Assembly (NCBI GenBank): GCA_024641655.1
Contig: JAHECR010000021.1
Span: 1 to 62,602, forward strand
Reading direction: 5' to 3'
From: Acidimicrobiaceae bacterium
GTDB lineage: Bacteria > Actinomycetota > Acidimicrobiia > Acidimicrobiales > UBA8592
DNA length: 62,602 bases
A model generated the notes under the pieces. The model did not search any database. It saw only the letters and a list, made by a program, of their open reading frames with translations, and had not been told where the DNA came from. This document shows positions 44,432 to 53,772 of the stretch, one piece after another. How positions within the stretch are numbered: the first letter of the stretch is position 1; the number at the start of each line of letters is the position of its first letter. The position numbers and the translations under genes are program-made.

Positions 44432-45269
44432 CCGTACAGGTGTCGCCTCCGACCCAGATCTGGCCTTCTGCCACGTCCACATGGACCTTGCCGACTCGAC
44501 CGATGGCCGATCCCTGCGACGCCACGTAAGGGGCTTCCAGCACGCCGTTGCCCAGCAGCCACTGGGCCAGCGCGGCGTTGAGGCTCCCGGTGACCGGGTC
44601 CTCGGCCAGCGCCGTACCCGACCGGAAGAACGCTCGGACTTCGATGACCGCAGGGTCACCGCTGTCCCGGTGGCCGACCACACCGATCGGGTGCGATCCG
44701 ACCAGGCCGATCCCTTCACCCGCGGCGGCGGCGAAGTCCGGCCGGATCGCGAGCACCTCGTCGGCGCTCGCGACCATCACCGCGAGCCAGCCGGGGCCGT
44801 TGTCGCACCACGCGGCATCGACGACCGCCGCACGGCCGATGCCGAGGACCGCACAGGCCTTGGAGAGCGAGGTGGCATCGACGGGCCCGGAGCGGCGCAG
44901 GGGAGGCGCGGCGAACGCGAGGCGATGCCCCTGACGACGGAGCTGGACCAGCCCCAGTCCGCACTCCTGCACGATTCGGTCTGCCCTTCGAGGGGTTTGG
45001 CCTGCTTCCAGCCAGGCGTGGCAGGTCCCGAGGGTCGGGTGCCCGGCGAAGGGGAGCTCCTCGCTGGGGGTGAAGATGCGGACGCGGTAGTCGGCGGCGG
45101 GGTCGGTCGGCGCGAGCACGAACGTGGTCTCGCTGAGATTGGTCCAGCGAGCGAAGGCCGCCAACTCGTGGTCGGGGAGGCCTTCGGCATCGAGGACGAC
45201 CGCCACCGGGTTTCCCCGACAGGCGTCGGCGGTGAACACGTCGACCTGCGTGAACGGACGTTTCGTCAT
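44406..45269 (-). CDS. PhzF family isomerase
   Basis: A 287-residue member of the PhzF/YddE family, with two similar half-domains. Signatures: VDVFTADACRGNPVAVVL, the catalytic Glu in NLSETTFVL, FAGHPTLGTCHAWL, and AEDPVTGSLNAALAQWL in the second half. PhzF acts in phenazine synthesis, but most homologues are of unknown role and no phenazine gene is nearby. ATG at 45269 with GGAGCC upstream. Confidence 0.9.
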   Translation of the reverse strand: MTKRPFTQVDVFTADACRGNPVAVVLDAEGLPDHELAAFARWTNLSETTFVLAPTDPAADYRVRIFTPSEELPFAGHPTLGTCHAWLEAGQTPRRADRIVQECGLGLVQLRRQGHRLAFAAPPLRRSGPVDATSLSKACAVLGIGRAAVVDAAWCDNGPGWLAVMVASADEVLAIRPDFAAAAGEGIGLVGSHPIGVVGHRDSGDPAVIEVRAFFRSGTALAEDPVTGSLNAALAQWLLGNGVLEAPYVASQGSAIGRVGKVHVDVAEGQIWVGGDTCTVIAGVAHL

Positions 45270-45349
45270 CTGGCTCCGGGTCGGGTGAGAGGGTGCCGAT
45301 GGCACGCGGTCAGAGGTTTCGATGGTGCCACGCAACCGAGAGATTCGCC

Positions 45350-45378
45350 CTGACAATCCGGTGGCCTTTCAACTATCC
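45350..45378 (+). promoter_or_regulatory. Putative housekeeping promoter of the PAP2 gene
   Basis: CTGACA (45350-45355), 17 nt, CTATCC (45373-45378), about 65 bp before the ATG at 45443; AGGAGG at 45430-45435 is its Shine-Dalgarno. Confidence 0.4.
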
Positions 45379-45442
45379 TTGACGCCTAGGCAGCTGGCCC
45401 GCAGAGGGCCGGCGGTGCCGATCGCGGCGAGGAGGTGCGGTC

Positions 45443-46270
45443 ATGGCGGAGAAGGCTCCGGTGCATGTCCCGTACCACGCGCCCGAGCACTTCGTCGTTC
45501 GACGTCCCCGCCTGGCGACATCGTTCGTACTGAACGTGCTGGCGTTCGCGGGCTTGTGGGTCGTCTACTCGTCGATCCGGCGCATCACCGCCCACTCCGT
45601 CTCGACCGCCCGCGACAACGCCACCCACCTCGTCGACTTCCAGCGCTGGATCGGCCTCCCCTCCGAAGCCACCGTTCAGCGGCTCCTGCTGCCCTATGAC
45701 TGGGTTCTGCGCGCAGCCAACGTCTACTACCTCGGCTTCCACTTTCCGGTCATGATCACGTTCCTCGTGTGGGCGATGCTCTGGAAACGGGAGTGGATGC
45801 CTCGTGTGCGGATCGCCTTGATCGGGTCCACTCTTGTCGGTCTCATCATCCACTTGGCGGTTCCGATGGCGCCGCCCCGCATGTTGCGGGTGTCTGGCGG
45901 TTTCATCGACACCGCTCGCGTGTTCGGCCCCGATCCCTACGCGCTCGGCATCGCCAAGGCGGCCAACGAGCTCGCGGCGATGCCCTCCTTGCATGTCGGC
46001 TGGGCGCTGATCATCGCCCTCACGGTGATCGCGGCACTGAAGACGCCGTGGCGCTGGCTGATCCTCGCGCACCCGATCATCACGGCCTTCGTGGTCATCG
46101 TCACCGCGAATCACTACTGGACCGATGTCTTCGTCGGCGCGCTGTTGTGCGGGTTCGGCTGGTGGATCGCCGGTCGACTCCGTCCCGTCGTCTCCGTCCC
46201 CGCTCTGGCCCCTCCACCGCCGGTGTCCGAAGGGTTGGATCTGGCACGGGTGCGGGTGGCCTCGGACTGA
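45443..46270 (+). CDS. PAP2-superfamily membrane phosphatase/transferase
   Basis: A 275-residue membrane protein of the PAP2_3 (Aur1/inositolphosphotransferase-like) type. Six hydrophobic segments; catalytic motifs MPSLHVGWA (C2 motif) and ANHYWTDVFVG (C3 motif) are close to the end, with the Pro-rich APPRM before them. It may remove or transfer phospho-head groups of lipids such as phosphatidylinositol phosphates. A related protein is encoded at 52.9 kb. Confidence 0.85.
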   Translation: MAEKAPVHVPYHAPEHFVVRRPRLATSFVLNVLAFAGLWVVYSSIRRITAHSVSTARDNATHLVDFQRWIGLPSEATVQRLLLPYDWVLRAANVYYLGFHFPVMITFLVWAMLWKREWMPRVRIALIGSTLVGLIIHLAVPMAPPRMLRVSGGFIDTARVFGPDPYALGIAKAANELAAMPSLHVGWALIIALTVIAALKTPWRWLILAHPIITAFVVIVTANHYWTDVFVGALLCGFGWWIAGRLRPVVSVPALAPPPPVSEGLDLARVRVASD

Positions 46271-46310
46271 TCCCTCGCAGTGCGCCGGGCACGTAGGCGA
46301 CGGGCGCGCT

Positions 46311-47180
46311 TCAGGGCGCGATGTGTACGGCGTCGCCTGTGGTCACGGTTCCGCCCGACAGGACGGTGGCGTACCAACGGCTCCATCCCGGGTGTCGTCG
46401 GTGATCGATCCGGCTGAAGTCGCCGTCGCGGAACCACGACGCGATGTTCGTACAGGGCGCGGCGGCCGCGGTGAGGCGGCAACGGACATCGCCGATCTCG
46501 ACGATTGCCCCACCACGCAGTCTGGACCACTCGAGGCCGGCGAGCGTGAGGTTCTCGCCGATGCACCCGGCATCGATGGGATGTCCTTCGTCCCGGAGAG
46601 CGTCGAGGATCTCCCTGCTGTACAGACACAGACCCTGCCACTGTCGACCGTGGTGGACGCGGGACCGCTGGCGGTCACCCACGAGTCCACTGAGATCGAC
46701 GGTCGCGCGCGTGACCGGCAGCTTGGGAACGCCGCCGTCGGATGCTGCGATCTGGGTAACGGTTCCGACCATGGGTCCGACGCCGTCGCGGAGATGGCTT
46801 CGCAGGTCCGCGGCGACGGCTGCGAGATGGAGCGCACGATGCGCGAGATCGAGGGACTCGGCGTTCGGCTCACCCGGCACTCGGGCGATGCCGTCGTGGG
46901 CCTGACGTGCCGCGTGGTGGTACGCGCCGGCGATCGCCTCGGGCGTCGCCGTCTCGGGCATCATTGCGACGGGCCCGACCACGCCGAAGCGGGTGATCGT
47001 GGCGAGCACGATGTCGGCAAGCGTCTCGTTTGCCGGTCCCCTCGTCCTCCAGAGATCCAGAGCCATCGACTCGAGCGCGTGCTCGAGCAGGTCGCCTGCG
47101 TGAAGGACGGTACGGAGCACGTCGGTGCGGGTGTACCGCGCCCCGTCGAAGCCACAGATCTCGCAGGGCACTGGGTTCAT
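46311..47180 (-). CDS. MOSC-domain protein with DinB-like N-terminal domain
   Basis: A 289-residue fusion. N-terminal CEICGFDGARYTRTDVLRTVLHAGDLLEHALE and a later ALHLAAVAADLRSHL look like a DinB-type four-helix domain (about 1-135), preceded by a CxxC pair. The C-terminal half (about 140-289) is a MOSC domain, GGVPKLPVTRATVDLSGLVGDRQRSRVHHG, with the Cys of AAAAPCTNI as possible molybdenum-cofactor or sulfur carrier. ATG 47180 is chosen because TACCGT ends 7 nt upstream; GTG 47189 lies inside that box. Function unknown. Confidence 0.75.
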   Translation of the reverse strand: MNPVPCEICGFDGARYTRTDVLRTVLHAGDLLEHALESMALDLWRTRGPANETLADIVLATITRFGVVGPVAMMPETATPEAIAGAYHHAARQAHDGIARVPGEPNAESLDLAHRALHLAAVAADLRSHLRDGVGPMVGTVTQIAASDGGVPKLPVTRATVDLSGLVGDRQRSRVHHGRQWQGLCLYSREILDALRDEGHPIDAGCIGENLTLAGLEWSRLRGGAIVEIGDVRCRLTAAAAPCTNIASWFRDGDFSRIDHRRHPGWSRWYATVLSGGTVTTGDAVHIAP

Positions 47181-47242
47181 CAAACGCACGGTAGTGCGTG
47201 ACCGGGTCGGTGGGACCTCCTCGGTCAGGGCTGTCGCGACTC

Positions 47243-47939
47243 TCAGACGTGGGGGTGCACTCGTCGCGCGGCCAGCAGCACAGTGACCGTGGTGCGCGCC
47301 AGCGCCTCGACAGCGCCGGTCGCGGCGAGGGTTGCTGCGAGCAGGCCACAGACGCCCACCGCCACGGTCGGACTGCCGGTGCGTGCCAGCGTGCTCGCAT
47401 CGACCAGGAGGCCGCCGTCAACGCGACAGCCACGTAGAGCACGCCGGTGATGATCACGGCCCGGAAATCTCCACGATCGTGAGCGTGGCGTTGACGCGCT
47501 CGGAGCTCTCGATCCCCGTTGCGGCGCTGAGCGCCAGCACGACCACCACGCTGATGGCCACCGGACGTTGCGGGAGCTGCACGAACGCGCCGAGGTAGTC
47601 ACCCGCGAATGCACGGGCTCTCGCTGCCGAGGTTGCGAGGGCGGAGATCAGCACGCCGAGGGCCACCATGGGGGGCACCGCGGGCGAGTGGAACGCTTCG
47701 CGTGCGTAGAGCGCCGACCCCGCAGCGCCGGGGAAACGGGTCACGAGCTCGGCGTAGGACGTCGCCGAGGTGATGGCGATCACGAATGCGGCGCCGAAGG
47801 CCAGCCAGCTGAGTCCGCCCACCACGCCTGCGAGCTCGCCGATGAGGACGTAGATTCCTGCGCCCAAGATGTCGCCGACGACCAGGAGCAGGAGCAGTCG
47901 CGGCGACACGCGTCCGGTGAGCGAGTGCCGGTCGCTCAT
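47243..47939 (-). pseudogene. Decayed APC-family amino-acid permease
   Basis: The first 161 codons (start ATG 47939) read a normal permease N-terminus (LLLLLVVGDILGAGIYVLIG, YAELVTRFPGAAGSALYAREAF, RVNATLTIVEISGP) and stop at 47454. The match then jumps frame to VIITGVLYVAVALTAA, which in intact permeases lies roughly 80-100 residues later, and jumps again to ASTLARTGSPTVAVGVCGLLAATLA, ending at 47243. So an internal stretch is deleted and at least two frameshifts are present. An intact APC permease has over 430 residues; only about 230 codons remain. Confidence 0.8.
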
Positions 47940-47953
47940 CGACCGTGGGCGCC

Positions 47954-48688
47954 TCAGCCGGCGAAAGCGGCAGCGAGCGATCGCGCGCCCGCGACGAAGG
48001 CGCTGGATTGCTCCTCGGTGAGCGATGCCACCGCCGGGACCAGGAGTTCGTCGGTGCGCTGGTCGGCCTGGGCGAGCAGGTCGCGGTCGGCAACGGTGAT
48101 AGCAGGGGCAGGATCCCACCCGAACGAAGCGGTGTCGTTCGGCCTACGGATCGCATGGGCGACGCCTGCGCGCAGGCCGCTGGCGCGGATCGCGAGCAGA
48201 TGGACGCTTCCGCGAAGCTCGCGCAGGATCACTGCATTGAGGTAGGCACGCGCCTTGGGATCGCTGGGCAGCGGGTGCGCGTCGATACCGGCGTACAACG
48301 TGAGGCCGGCCGGATCGGTGGCGGCACGGATCTGCTCGGCGGCATCGCTGAAGGCGTCGAGCGCGTCGTCGTCGTAATCGGCGAGCACCTGCCGCCCGAA
48401 CACTGCGCTCGCTTCGAGGTAGGCGCGGCCGGCGGCCGCCGGTTCGACGGTCGAGCAGATCTTGGCCCACGATGCGTTCACCAGCGCAGGCTCGAAGTAC
48501 CCGAAGGCGGCGGTCACGATGGCAGCGTCGACATTTCCCATGACCCCGGCTCGACCCGCGAAGTAGAACGGGAAGCCCTTGAGCCCCAGTTCCCGTCCAT
48601 GGGCGAGGAACACCTCGTTGAAGTAACTGGTCGCACCGACGGTGTTCACCAGGGGGGCGGTGGTCTGGACGATCTCGAGTGAGGACAT
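47954..48688 (-). CDS. SCO6745 family protein
   Basis: A 244-residue soluble helical protein resembling the SCO6745 family of actinobacteria. Characteristic points: FYFAGRAGVMGNVDAAIVTAAFGYFEPALV, a conserved opening, and the HLLAIRASGLRAGVAHAIRRP segment that includes GWDPAP later. No catalytic motif is recognised. ATG at 48688 gives the family N-terminus. It stops 14 bp before the permease remnant and is on the same strand. Confidence 0.7.
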   Translation of the reverse strand: MSSLEIVQTTAPLVNTVGATSYFNEVFLAHGRELGLKGFPFYFAGRAGVMGNVDAAIVTAAFGYFEPALVNASWAKICSTVEPAAAGRAYLEASAVFGRQVLADYDDDALDAFSDAAEQIRAATDPAGLTLYAGIDAHPLPSDPKARAYLNAVILRELRGSVHLLAIRASGLRAGVAHAIRRPNDTASFGWDPAPAITVADRDLLAQADQRTDELLVPAVASLTEEQSSAFVAGARSLAAAFAG

Positions 48689-48831
48689 GGCGTAGAGCTT
48701 GCCATGGCGCTGCTCGAAACGGCGATTGCGGGAGCCCTGGGTGAGGGGCACCCGGCGGCGGCTCGGACCGCCTACGGTCTGGGAGTCGCGAGAGCACCGC
48801 CGCGTGCGGACACCCATGAACGAAGGTCGAG

Positions 48832-49740
48832 ATGAGCGATCCCCCCCGAGCGAGCACCGGCATGGCTTCGCCGGGGCAAGGTCGCGGCTATGACGCCGCG
48901 TCCATCCCGGTGCGTGAAGCGGCGACGGTGCTGATCCTTGCCGAGCGGCCGGGTCTCGAGGTGCTCATGTTGAAGCGCAACGCTCGGTCGGTGTTCGTCG
49001 GCGACATGTGGGTCTTTCCCGGCGGCGCCGTCGACCCCCACGACGCGTCCGATCGTGCCGATGCCGCAGTCGCTCACCGAACCGATCGCGAGGCCAGCGC
49101 CATTCTGGGTATCGACGCGGGCGGCATCGCGTACTGGGTGGCGGCGCTGCGTGAGACCTTCGAGGAGGCGGGCGTGCTGCTCGCCCATGCTGCAGCCGGT
49201 GGACCGCTGGTGGATCTGCGGGCGCCGGAGGTCGCGGCACGGTTCGCTCGTCACCGGGACTGGGTCAACTCCCACGAGGGCGACTTCATCGACGTGGTGG
49301 AGCGGGAGGGTCTCGTTCTCGACGGTGCAGGTGTGCACTATGTGGCTCGCTGGGTGACGCCCCTCGGCCCGCCTCGACGCTACGACACCAGATTCTTCGT
49401 CACCGCCATGCCGCTCGGTCAGACGCCGGTGGCCGACAACGACGAGGCCGTTCACCACGAGTGGGTTTCGGCCCGCGAGGCGCTCGACGCGCACATCGCC
49501 GGCGATATGCGCATGCTCACTCCGACGGTGTCGATGTTGCAGCGCCTGTCTGCGTTCGGGTCGGTCGAAGAGGCGATGGCATCGGCACGGTCGGCGCCGA
49601 GCGATGCAAGCGCGGACGAGCTGGTGCGGATCCGGTTCGGCCGCGACGGGGTGGACCGCATCGCCTACCCCGGCGATGCCGACTACGACCGGTCGAGCGC
49701 CGATACCGAGACGGGTGTCATCCGTTGGCCGCGACCGTGA
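48832..49740 (+). CDS. NUDIX hydrolase
   Basis: A 302-residue hydrolase of nucleoside-diphosphate-linked substrates. The Nudix box is split across a long insert: GGAVDPHDAS, then ALRETFEEAGVLL, with the magnesium-binding REXXEE intact. The large middle insertion (about 70-100) and the C-terminal extension are typical of CoA-pyrophosphatase or NUDT19-like enzymes. ATG at 48832 has GAAGG nearby. It is divergent from the SCO6745-like gene. Confidence 0.85.
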   Translation: MSDPPRASTGMASPGQGRGYDAASIPVREAATVLILAERPGLEVLMLKRNARSVFVGDMWVFPGGAVDPHDASDRADAAVAHRTDREASAILGIDAGGIAYWVAALRETFEEAGVLLAHAAAGGPLVDLRAPEVAARFARHRDWVNSHEGDFIDVVEREGLVLDGAGVHYVARWVTPLGPPRRYDTRFFVTAMPLGQTPVADNDEAVHHEWVSAREALDAHIAGDMRMLTPTVSMLQRLSAFGSVEEAMASARSAPSDASADELVRIRFGRDGVDRIAYPGDADYDRSSADTETGVIRWPRP

Positions 49741-49758
49741 GTGGCCGAGCTGACCGAC

Positions 49759-50547
49759 TCAGCGACCGGTCCAGTGCGGGTCGCGCTTTTCGAGGAAGGC
49801 CGCGATGCCTTCCTTGCCGTCATCGGTGGCCATCGCCCCGATGATGCCGACGGCCTCGATCTCTGCGGCGACTTCGAGCGACGCGTCGTAGCCTTCGTAC
49901 ACGACCCGCTTGGCGCGGCCGACAGCGTACGGGGCGCCGGTTGCCAGTTGGAGCGCCAGATCCGCGGTGACCTGGTCGACGTCTTCGTCGGGAACGACCC
50001 GGTTGACGAGACCCCATGCTTCGGCCTCCTCAGCGGACAGGACACGGTTGGTGAGGGTGAGGTCCATCATCCGTCGCAGGCCGATGTGGCGGGCGATGAA
50101 GTAGCTCGACGTGCCGTCGGGCGTCATGCCGGCGCGGGTATAGGCCATGGTGTACTTCGCCCGGTCGCTCGACACGACGAGGTCGAACGCACCGACCATC
50201 GACAAGCCGGCCCCGCCGGCAGCGCCGCGCACGCCGGCCACGAATGGCTTCGGGAGCCGGTTCATCTTCACCAGCGCCGCATGAAAGTCGATGATCAGCT
50301 CGCTTCCGGCGCGTGGCAGGGCATCGCCCGCAGCATGGAACTCCTTGAGGTCACCGCCACCGCTGAAGACCTTGCCCTCGGCGGTCACCGAGACGGCGCG
50401 CACGCGATCGTCCCACTCGACCTCGAGCATCACGGCGCGCAGGTCGCGGGCGAACGCTGCGCTGACGCCATTTGCGCCCTCGGGGCGATCGAACCGGAGA
50501 TGTGCGACCCGCTCACGAACCTCGTAACGCATGGTCTCGAGTTCCAT
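49759..50547 (-). CDS. Enoyl-CoA hydratase/isomerase (crotonase) family
   Basis: A 262-residue crotonase. Oxyanion-hole motifs VFSGGGDLKEFHAAG and GVRGAAGGAGLSMVGAFDLVV are intact; GMTPDGTSSYFIARHIG follows, where one of the two crotonase Glu residues is replaced, so a hydratase role is uncertain and isomerase or hydrolase activity is possible. GAGGAAGG before the ATG is a good Shine-Dalgarno. No other beta-oxidation gene is adjacent. Confidence 0.88.
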   Translation of the reverse strand: MELETMRYEVRERVAHLRFDRPEGANGVSAAFARDLRAVMLEVEWDDRVRAVSVTAEGKVFSGGGDLKEFHAAGDALPRAGSELIIDFHAALVKMNRLPKPFVAGVRGAAGGAGLSMVGAFDLVVSSDRAKYTMAYTRAGMTPDGTSSYFIARHIGLRRMMDLTLTNRVLSAEEAEAWGLVNRVVPDEDVDQVTADLALQLATGAPYAVGRAKRVVYEGYDASLEVAAEIEAVGIIGAMATDDGKEGIAAFLEKRDPHWTGR

Positions 50548-50638
50548 AGGTACCTTCCTCGCTCAGCGGCCGGGCGTCTGCGTCGCGCAGGTTAGCCCCA
50601 TGACGGCGGGCGTGGCCCAGGCAGGTGCCGGCGGAGGG

Positions 50639-51388
50639 TCAGCCGCTGGTGCCGAGATTCGAGAAGATCTCCATGAGCGTCGATCCGCAGATCGGTTCCG
50701 TGAGGAGGCTGGTGTCGACGTTGTCGGGGTCGATTCCCATGGTCGGGAGCTCGGTGACGAGGCACTGTGCGGTTTCGGCATCGATCCCGAATCCGTTGAG
50801 CAATGCGAGGAGCGCCGTGGGGTTGTCGGCGAGACCTTCGAACATGGACGGGTCCAGGCCGGGGAGGTCGCCGACGCCGGGAGCGGCCCCGTCGGTCTCG
50901 GTGCCCGTGCCGCTGGGGTCGGACGCCTTGATGCCGCACTCGGATTCGAGGTACGCATCGACGCGCGCTCCGGCCGCTTCCATCGCCGCGGTGTCCAAGC
51001 CTTCCATTGCCGTTTGGAGGGCGGGATCGAAGAAGTTGTAGTCGTAGTCCTCGAGCAGGCCCTGGAGCTCGACGAATGCCTCGCCCAGCACCGTGAGGTC
51101 GCCTTTGATCTCAGAGGGCGCGGCGGCGATGGCCTGCTGCATGGCGGTCGCGGCCGCGTCGAACATGTCCTTGGTCGGCATTGCGGCGTCGGAGAGGATG
51201 TCGGTCTCGTCGAGGGTGCGGGCCATCTCACAGAACGAGGACGCGCTGGAACCGCCGGAGTCGGTGGTGGGGGCGCTGGCGGCGTCGCTGCCCGTCGCAT
51301 CGTCGCCGTTCGCGTCGACGCTGGCGTCGCTGCCGCAGGCGCCGCCAATCAGGGCGAGCACGAATAGGAACGACAGCAGCTTCTTCAT
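50639..51388 (-). CDS. Putative lipoprotein
   Basis: A 249-residue exported protein. The signal peptide (KKLLSFLFVLALIGGACG) ends in a lipobox with Cys at about residue 18. A Ser/Asp/Ala-rich linker is followed by a helical domain with a few Cys residues (SSFCEMARTL, LESECGI, AQCLVTEL, EPICGSTL) that may pair. No family is recognised. It likely sits on the outer face of the membrane. Confidence 0.75.
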   Translation of the reverse strand: MKKLLSFLFVLALIGGACGSDASVDANGDDATGSDAASAPTTDSGGSSASSFCEMARTLDETDILSDAAMPTKDMFDAAATAMQQAIAAAPSEIKGDLTVLGEAFVELQGLLEDYDYNFFDPALQTAMEGLDTAAMEAAGARVDAYLESECGIKASDPSGTGTETDGAAPGVGDLPGLDPSMFEGLADNPTALLALLNGFGIDAETAQCLVTELPTMGIDPDNVDTSLLTEPICGSTLMEIFSNLGTSG

Positions 51389-51462
51389 CAGGGTCTCCCA
51401 CCACGAGGTTGCGAGCTCAAGCTAGTCGGTGGCGGGCTCGGGCCGGGGTCAGCGGGGAAGCG

Positions 51463-52134
51463 TCAGACCGGCAGGGGGACGAGGCGACCGGCGGCCGGCG
51501 CGAACACGACCGATGTCCCGCTGCGGGCCATCAAGGCCCGGAACCACAGGAATGCTACGCCGAGGGTCACCGTGGTGGTCACCGGTCCCAGGAACGACTT
51601 CAGCAGGACGAACGTTGTCGGCGACGCCGTCGACAGCAGCCACAACGTGATCGCGAAGTTGATCATGCTGGTGCAGCCCCACCACAGCGACACATGCTTG
51701 AAGAAGCGCCGGACCGTGGGGTGGGCACGGGTCTCGGCGTCGAGGGGGACGAAGTCGAGAGCGAGTCGTTCGACGAGTGGTCGGCGCAGCGGTACCGACA
51801 CGAGGAAGGCCAGGCCCACGAGGCAGGTCGCGACCGTCGGTTGGATGAAGTAGATCACGACGCTGCCGGTCGCGATCGCGGCGAACGTTCGGGCGACCAG
51901 GGCAGTGGTCGTCAAGACCAGCAGGCCGGAGATGGTGCGGCCCGTCGAGGTGCGAACGGCGATCACCGAGAGGGACCACACCAGGGCGCCGAGGACGGCG
52001 AGTGCGGTGCCGGTGAGCTGGAGCAGGACCAGGAACACGGCGGACGGGATGATCTTGCCTTCGAGCAGACTCGGAAGCGCATGGCGCACGACCGAACGCC
52101 AATGGGGCAGTGTCAACGAGCTGGGGAGGTGCAC
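51463..52134 (-). CDS. VC0807-like multi-pass membrane protein
   Basis: A 223-residue integral membrane protein with about six hydrophobic segments (AVFLVLLQLTGTALAVLGALVWS, GLLVLTTTALVARTFAAIATG, VATCLVGLAFLVSVPLRRPL, MINFAITLWLLS and others). The RRPLVERLALDF loop and the HVSLWWGCTSMINF region resemble the VC0807 family. Function unknown. GTG at 52134 has AGGAA 4-5 nt upstream. Confidence 0.65.
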   Translation of the reverse strand: MHLPSSLTLPHWRSVVRHALPSLLEGKIIPSAVFLVLLQLTGTALAVLGALVWSLSVIAVRTSTGRTISGLLVLTTTALVARTFAAIATGSVVIYFIQPTVATCLVGLAFLVSVPLRRPLVERLALDFVPLDAETRAHPTVRRFFKHVSLWWGCTSMINFAITLWLLSTASPTTFVLLKSFLGPVTTTVTLGVAFLWFRALMARSGTSVVFAPAAGRLVPLPV

Positions 52135-52214
52135 GGATTCCTGGGGGGCAGAAGGGAATGGGCCACCGGTTGTCCGGAACCCTAATCGCTCCTTCGGCGC
52201 GTGAATCGGCGCCT

Positions 52215-52862
52215 TTAGGAGGTTCGCGGCCGGGGTGAGCACCAGGTGGGATCGTCGGTGATCAGGCCCGTCACACCCAGTGCGGTGAGCGCCTGCACCT
52301 CGGGCCCGCTGGCGAACCCCCAGGTGTAAACCAGTGGGGTCCTGGCGCGGAACTCGGCCACGGTGTCGGCATCGAGCAGCCGGGCGTGCACCGTCACACC
52401 GGTGAGCTCCCCCAGCCCGGGGAGGGCGGTCGCCAGCCGGACCTGGAGGCGATTGGCGCAGCTGCGCAGCACTGCGGCGTTCGGGCGTTCGCGCGCGACG
52501 GGCAGGACCCACCACGACCGGCAGGCGATGAGGATCGGGCGGTCCTCGGAGATCTCGGCGAGGATTCGCCTCGCTGCGCGACGCGTGAAGCACTTGAGAT
52601 CGACGAGCAGCGGTTGCTCCGGTTCGAGCGTGTCGAGTACCTCGGCGATCGGGACACCCCGGGTGCCGCGAGGGAGGAGGTACCACTGTTCCCACAGGCG
52701 TCGGCTCGGCCGGAGCACCTTGGCATGGCGCAGCTCGACCCGGCTCCGGAAGACATGGGCGTCGAGCTCGATCATGTCGAGACCGGCGGCCAGGATCGAC
52801 GCGGCCGCGGAGTTGCCGGCGCGATGGGCAACGGTCGTCGGACGCCCGAAGCGGTCGGTCAT
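52215..52862 (-). CDS. Glycerophosphodiester phosphodiesterase family protein
   Basis: A 215-residue GDPD-type enzyme. Core motifs VAHRAGNSAAASILAAGLDMIELDAHVF hold the catalytic His and the metal-binding Glu and Asp; the second His appears as ELRHAKVLRP, and LLVDLKCF is the third acidic strand; WGFASGPEVQALTALGVTGLITDDP closes the barrel. Expected to release glycerol-3-phosphate and alcohols from phospholipid head groups. Short for the family but complete. Confidence 0.85.
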   Translation of the reverse strand: MTDRFGRPTTVAHRAGNSAAASILAAGLDMIELDAHVFRSRVELRHAKVLRPSRRLWEQWYLLPRGTRGVPIAEVLDTLEPEQPLLVDLKCFTRRAARRILAEISEDRPILIACRSWWVLPVARERPNAAVLRSCANRLQVRLATALPGLGELTGVTVHARLLDADTVAEFRARTPLVYTWGFASGPEVQALTALGVTGLITDDPTWCSPRPRTS

Positions 52863-52891
52863 GGCACGAGTCGATCACAATCGAGCGATGG

Positions 52892-53665
52892 GTGCGAAGA
52901 GCAGCCGACCGTTTCGTGGAGCATGCTTGGGGTGTGACACGAAGTTCTGTGGGGCTGGGCCGTGCCGAACGTGCGTCGTTGGCTTGGGACCGGCCATGGC
53001 TGCGCGAGGTTGCGATCGGCGCGGCCGCGGCCGCCGCCTACTTCGGTGGTCGCGTCCTGGTCGAGGGGTCGGAGACCGCGGCCAAATTCAACGCGCAACG
53101 GATGTTGGACCTCGAGGCGGCGCTGCGGATCGACATCGAGGCGGCGGTGCAGGATTTCGCCGTCGACAATCCCGTGCTGCGCTCGCTAGGCAATCTCAGC
53201 TACGTGTGGCTCCACTGGCCGCTGCTCCTCACGGTGCTGGTCGTGCTCTATCGGAGCGCGCCGCCGACATATGTCAGGTTGCGCAACACGCTGTGTATGT
53301 CGGGAGCGGTCGGCCTGGTGCTGTTCGCCCTGTACCCGGAGTCGCCACCGAGGTTCCTCGAGGACTACGTGGGGACGGTCAGCGACGCGGCGCGCCGCCA
53401 TTACCTGTCGTACCCGCTGAGCTGGACCAATCGTTTCGCGTCGTTCCCGAGCTTCCATGTCGGATGGACCCTCGTCGCCTGCCTCGCGCTGGAGTCGACC
53501 ATTCGACAGTCCTGGAGGGTGGCTGCGCTCGTGCCGGCGGTCCTCGTCGCCGTTGCGGTGGTGAGTACGGGAAACCATTACGTGCTCGACGCGGTCGCGG
53601 GGACGGTGATCCCCGTCGCGATCTACGTGCGGCTCGGTCGGGAGTCGCCGCGGCTTCGCGTCTGA
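52892..53665 (+). CDS. PAP2-superfamily membrane phosphatase/transferase (second copy)
   Basis: A 257-residue protein resembling that at 45.4 kb: multiple membrane segments (VGLVLFALYPESPPRF, WLHWPLLLTVLVVLYRS) and PAP2 motifs FPSFHVGWTLVA and TGNHYVLDAVAGTV, with the Pro-rich YPESPPR before them. A GTG at 52934 with GGAG upstream is an alternative start giving 243 residues. It is divergent from the GDPD gene. Confidence 0.82.
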   Translation: MRRAADRFVEHAWGVTRSSVGLGRAERASLAWDRPWLREVAIGAAAAAAYFGGRVLVEGSETAAKFNAQRMLDLEAALRIDIEAAVQDFAVDNPVLRSLGNLSYVWLHWPLLLTVLVVLYRSAPPTYVRLRNTLCMSGAVGLVLFALYPESPPRFLEDYVGTVSDAARRHYLSYPLSWTNRFASFPSFHVGWTLVACLALESTIRQSWRVAALVPAVLVAVAVVSTGNHYVLDAVAGTVIPVAIYVRLGRESPRLRV

Positions 53666-53772
53666 AGAGGACCTTCGGGCCTGTCGATGCGCGCTCGACC
53701 CGGCGAACATGAAGGATGCGGTGACGTTGCGACGCGGAGGAGGCGAGCCATGACCAGGACCGGGGGTGAACG

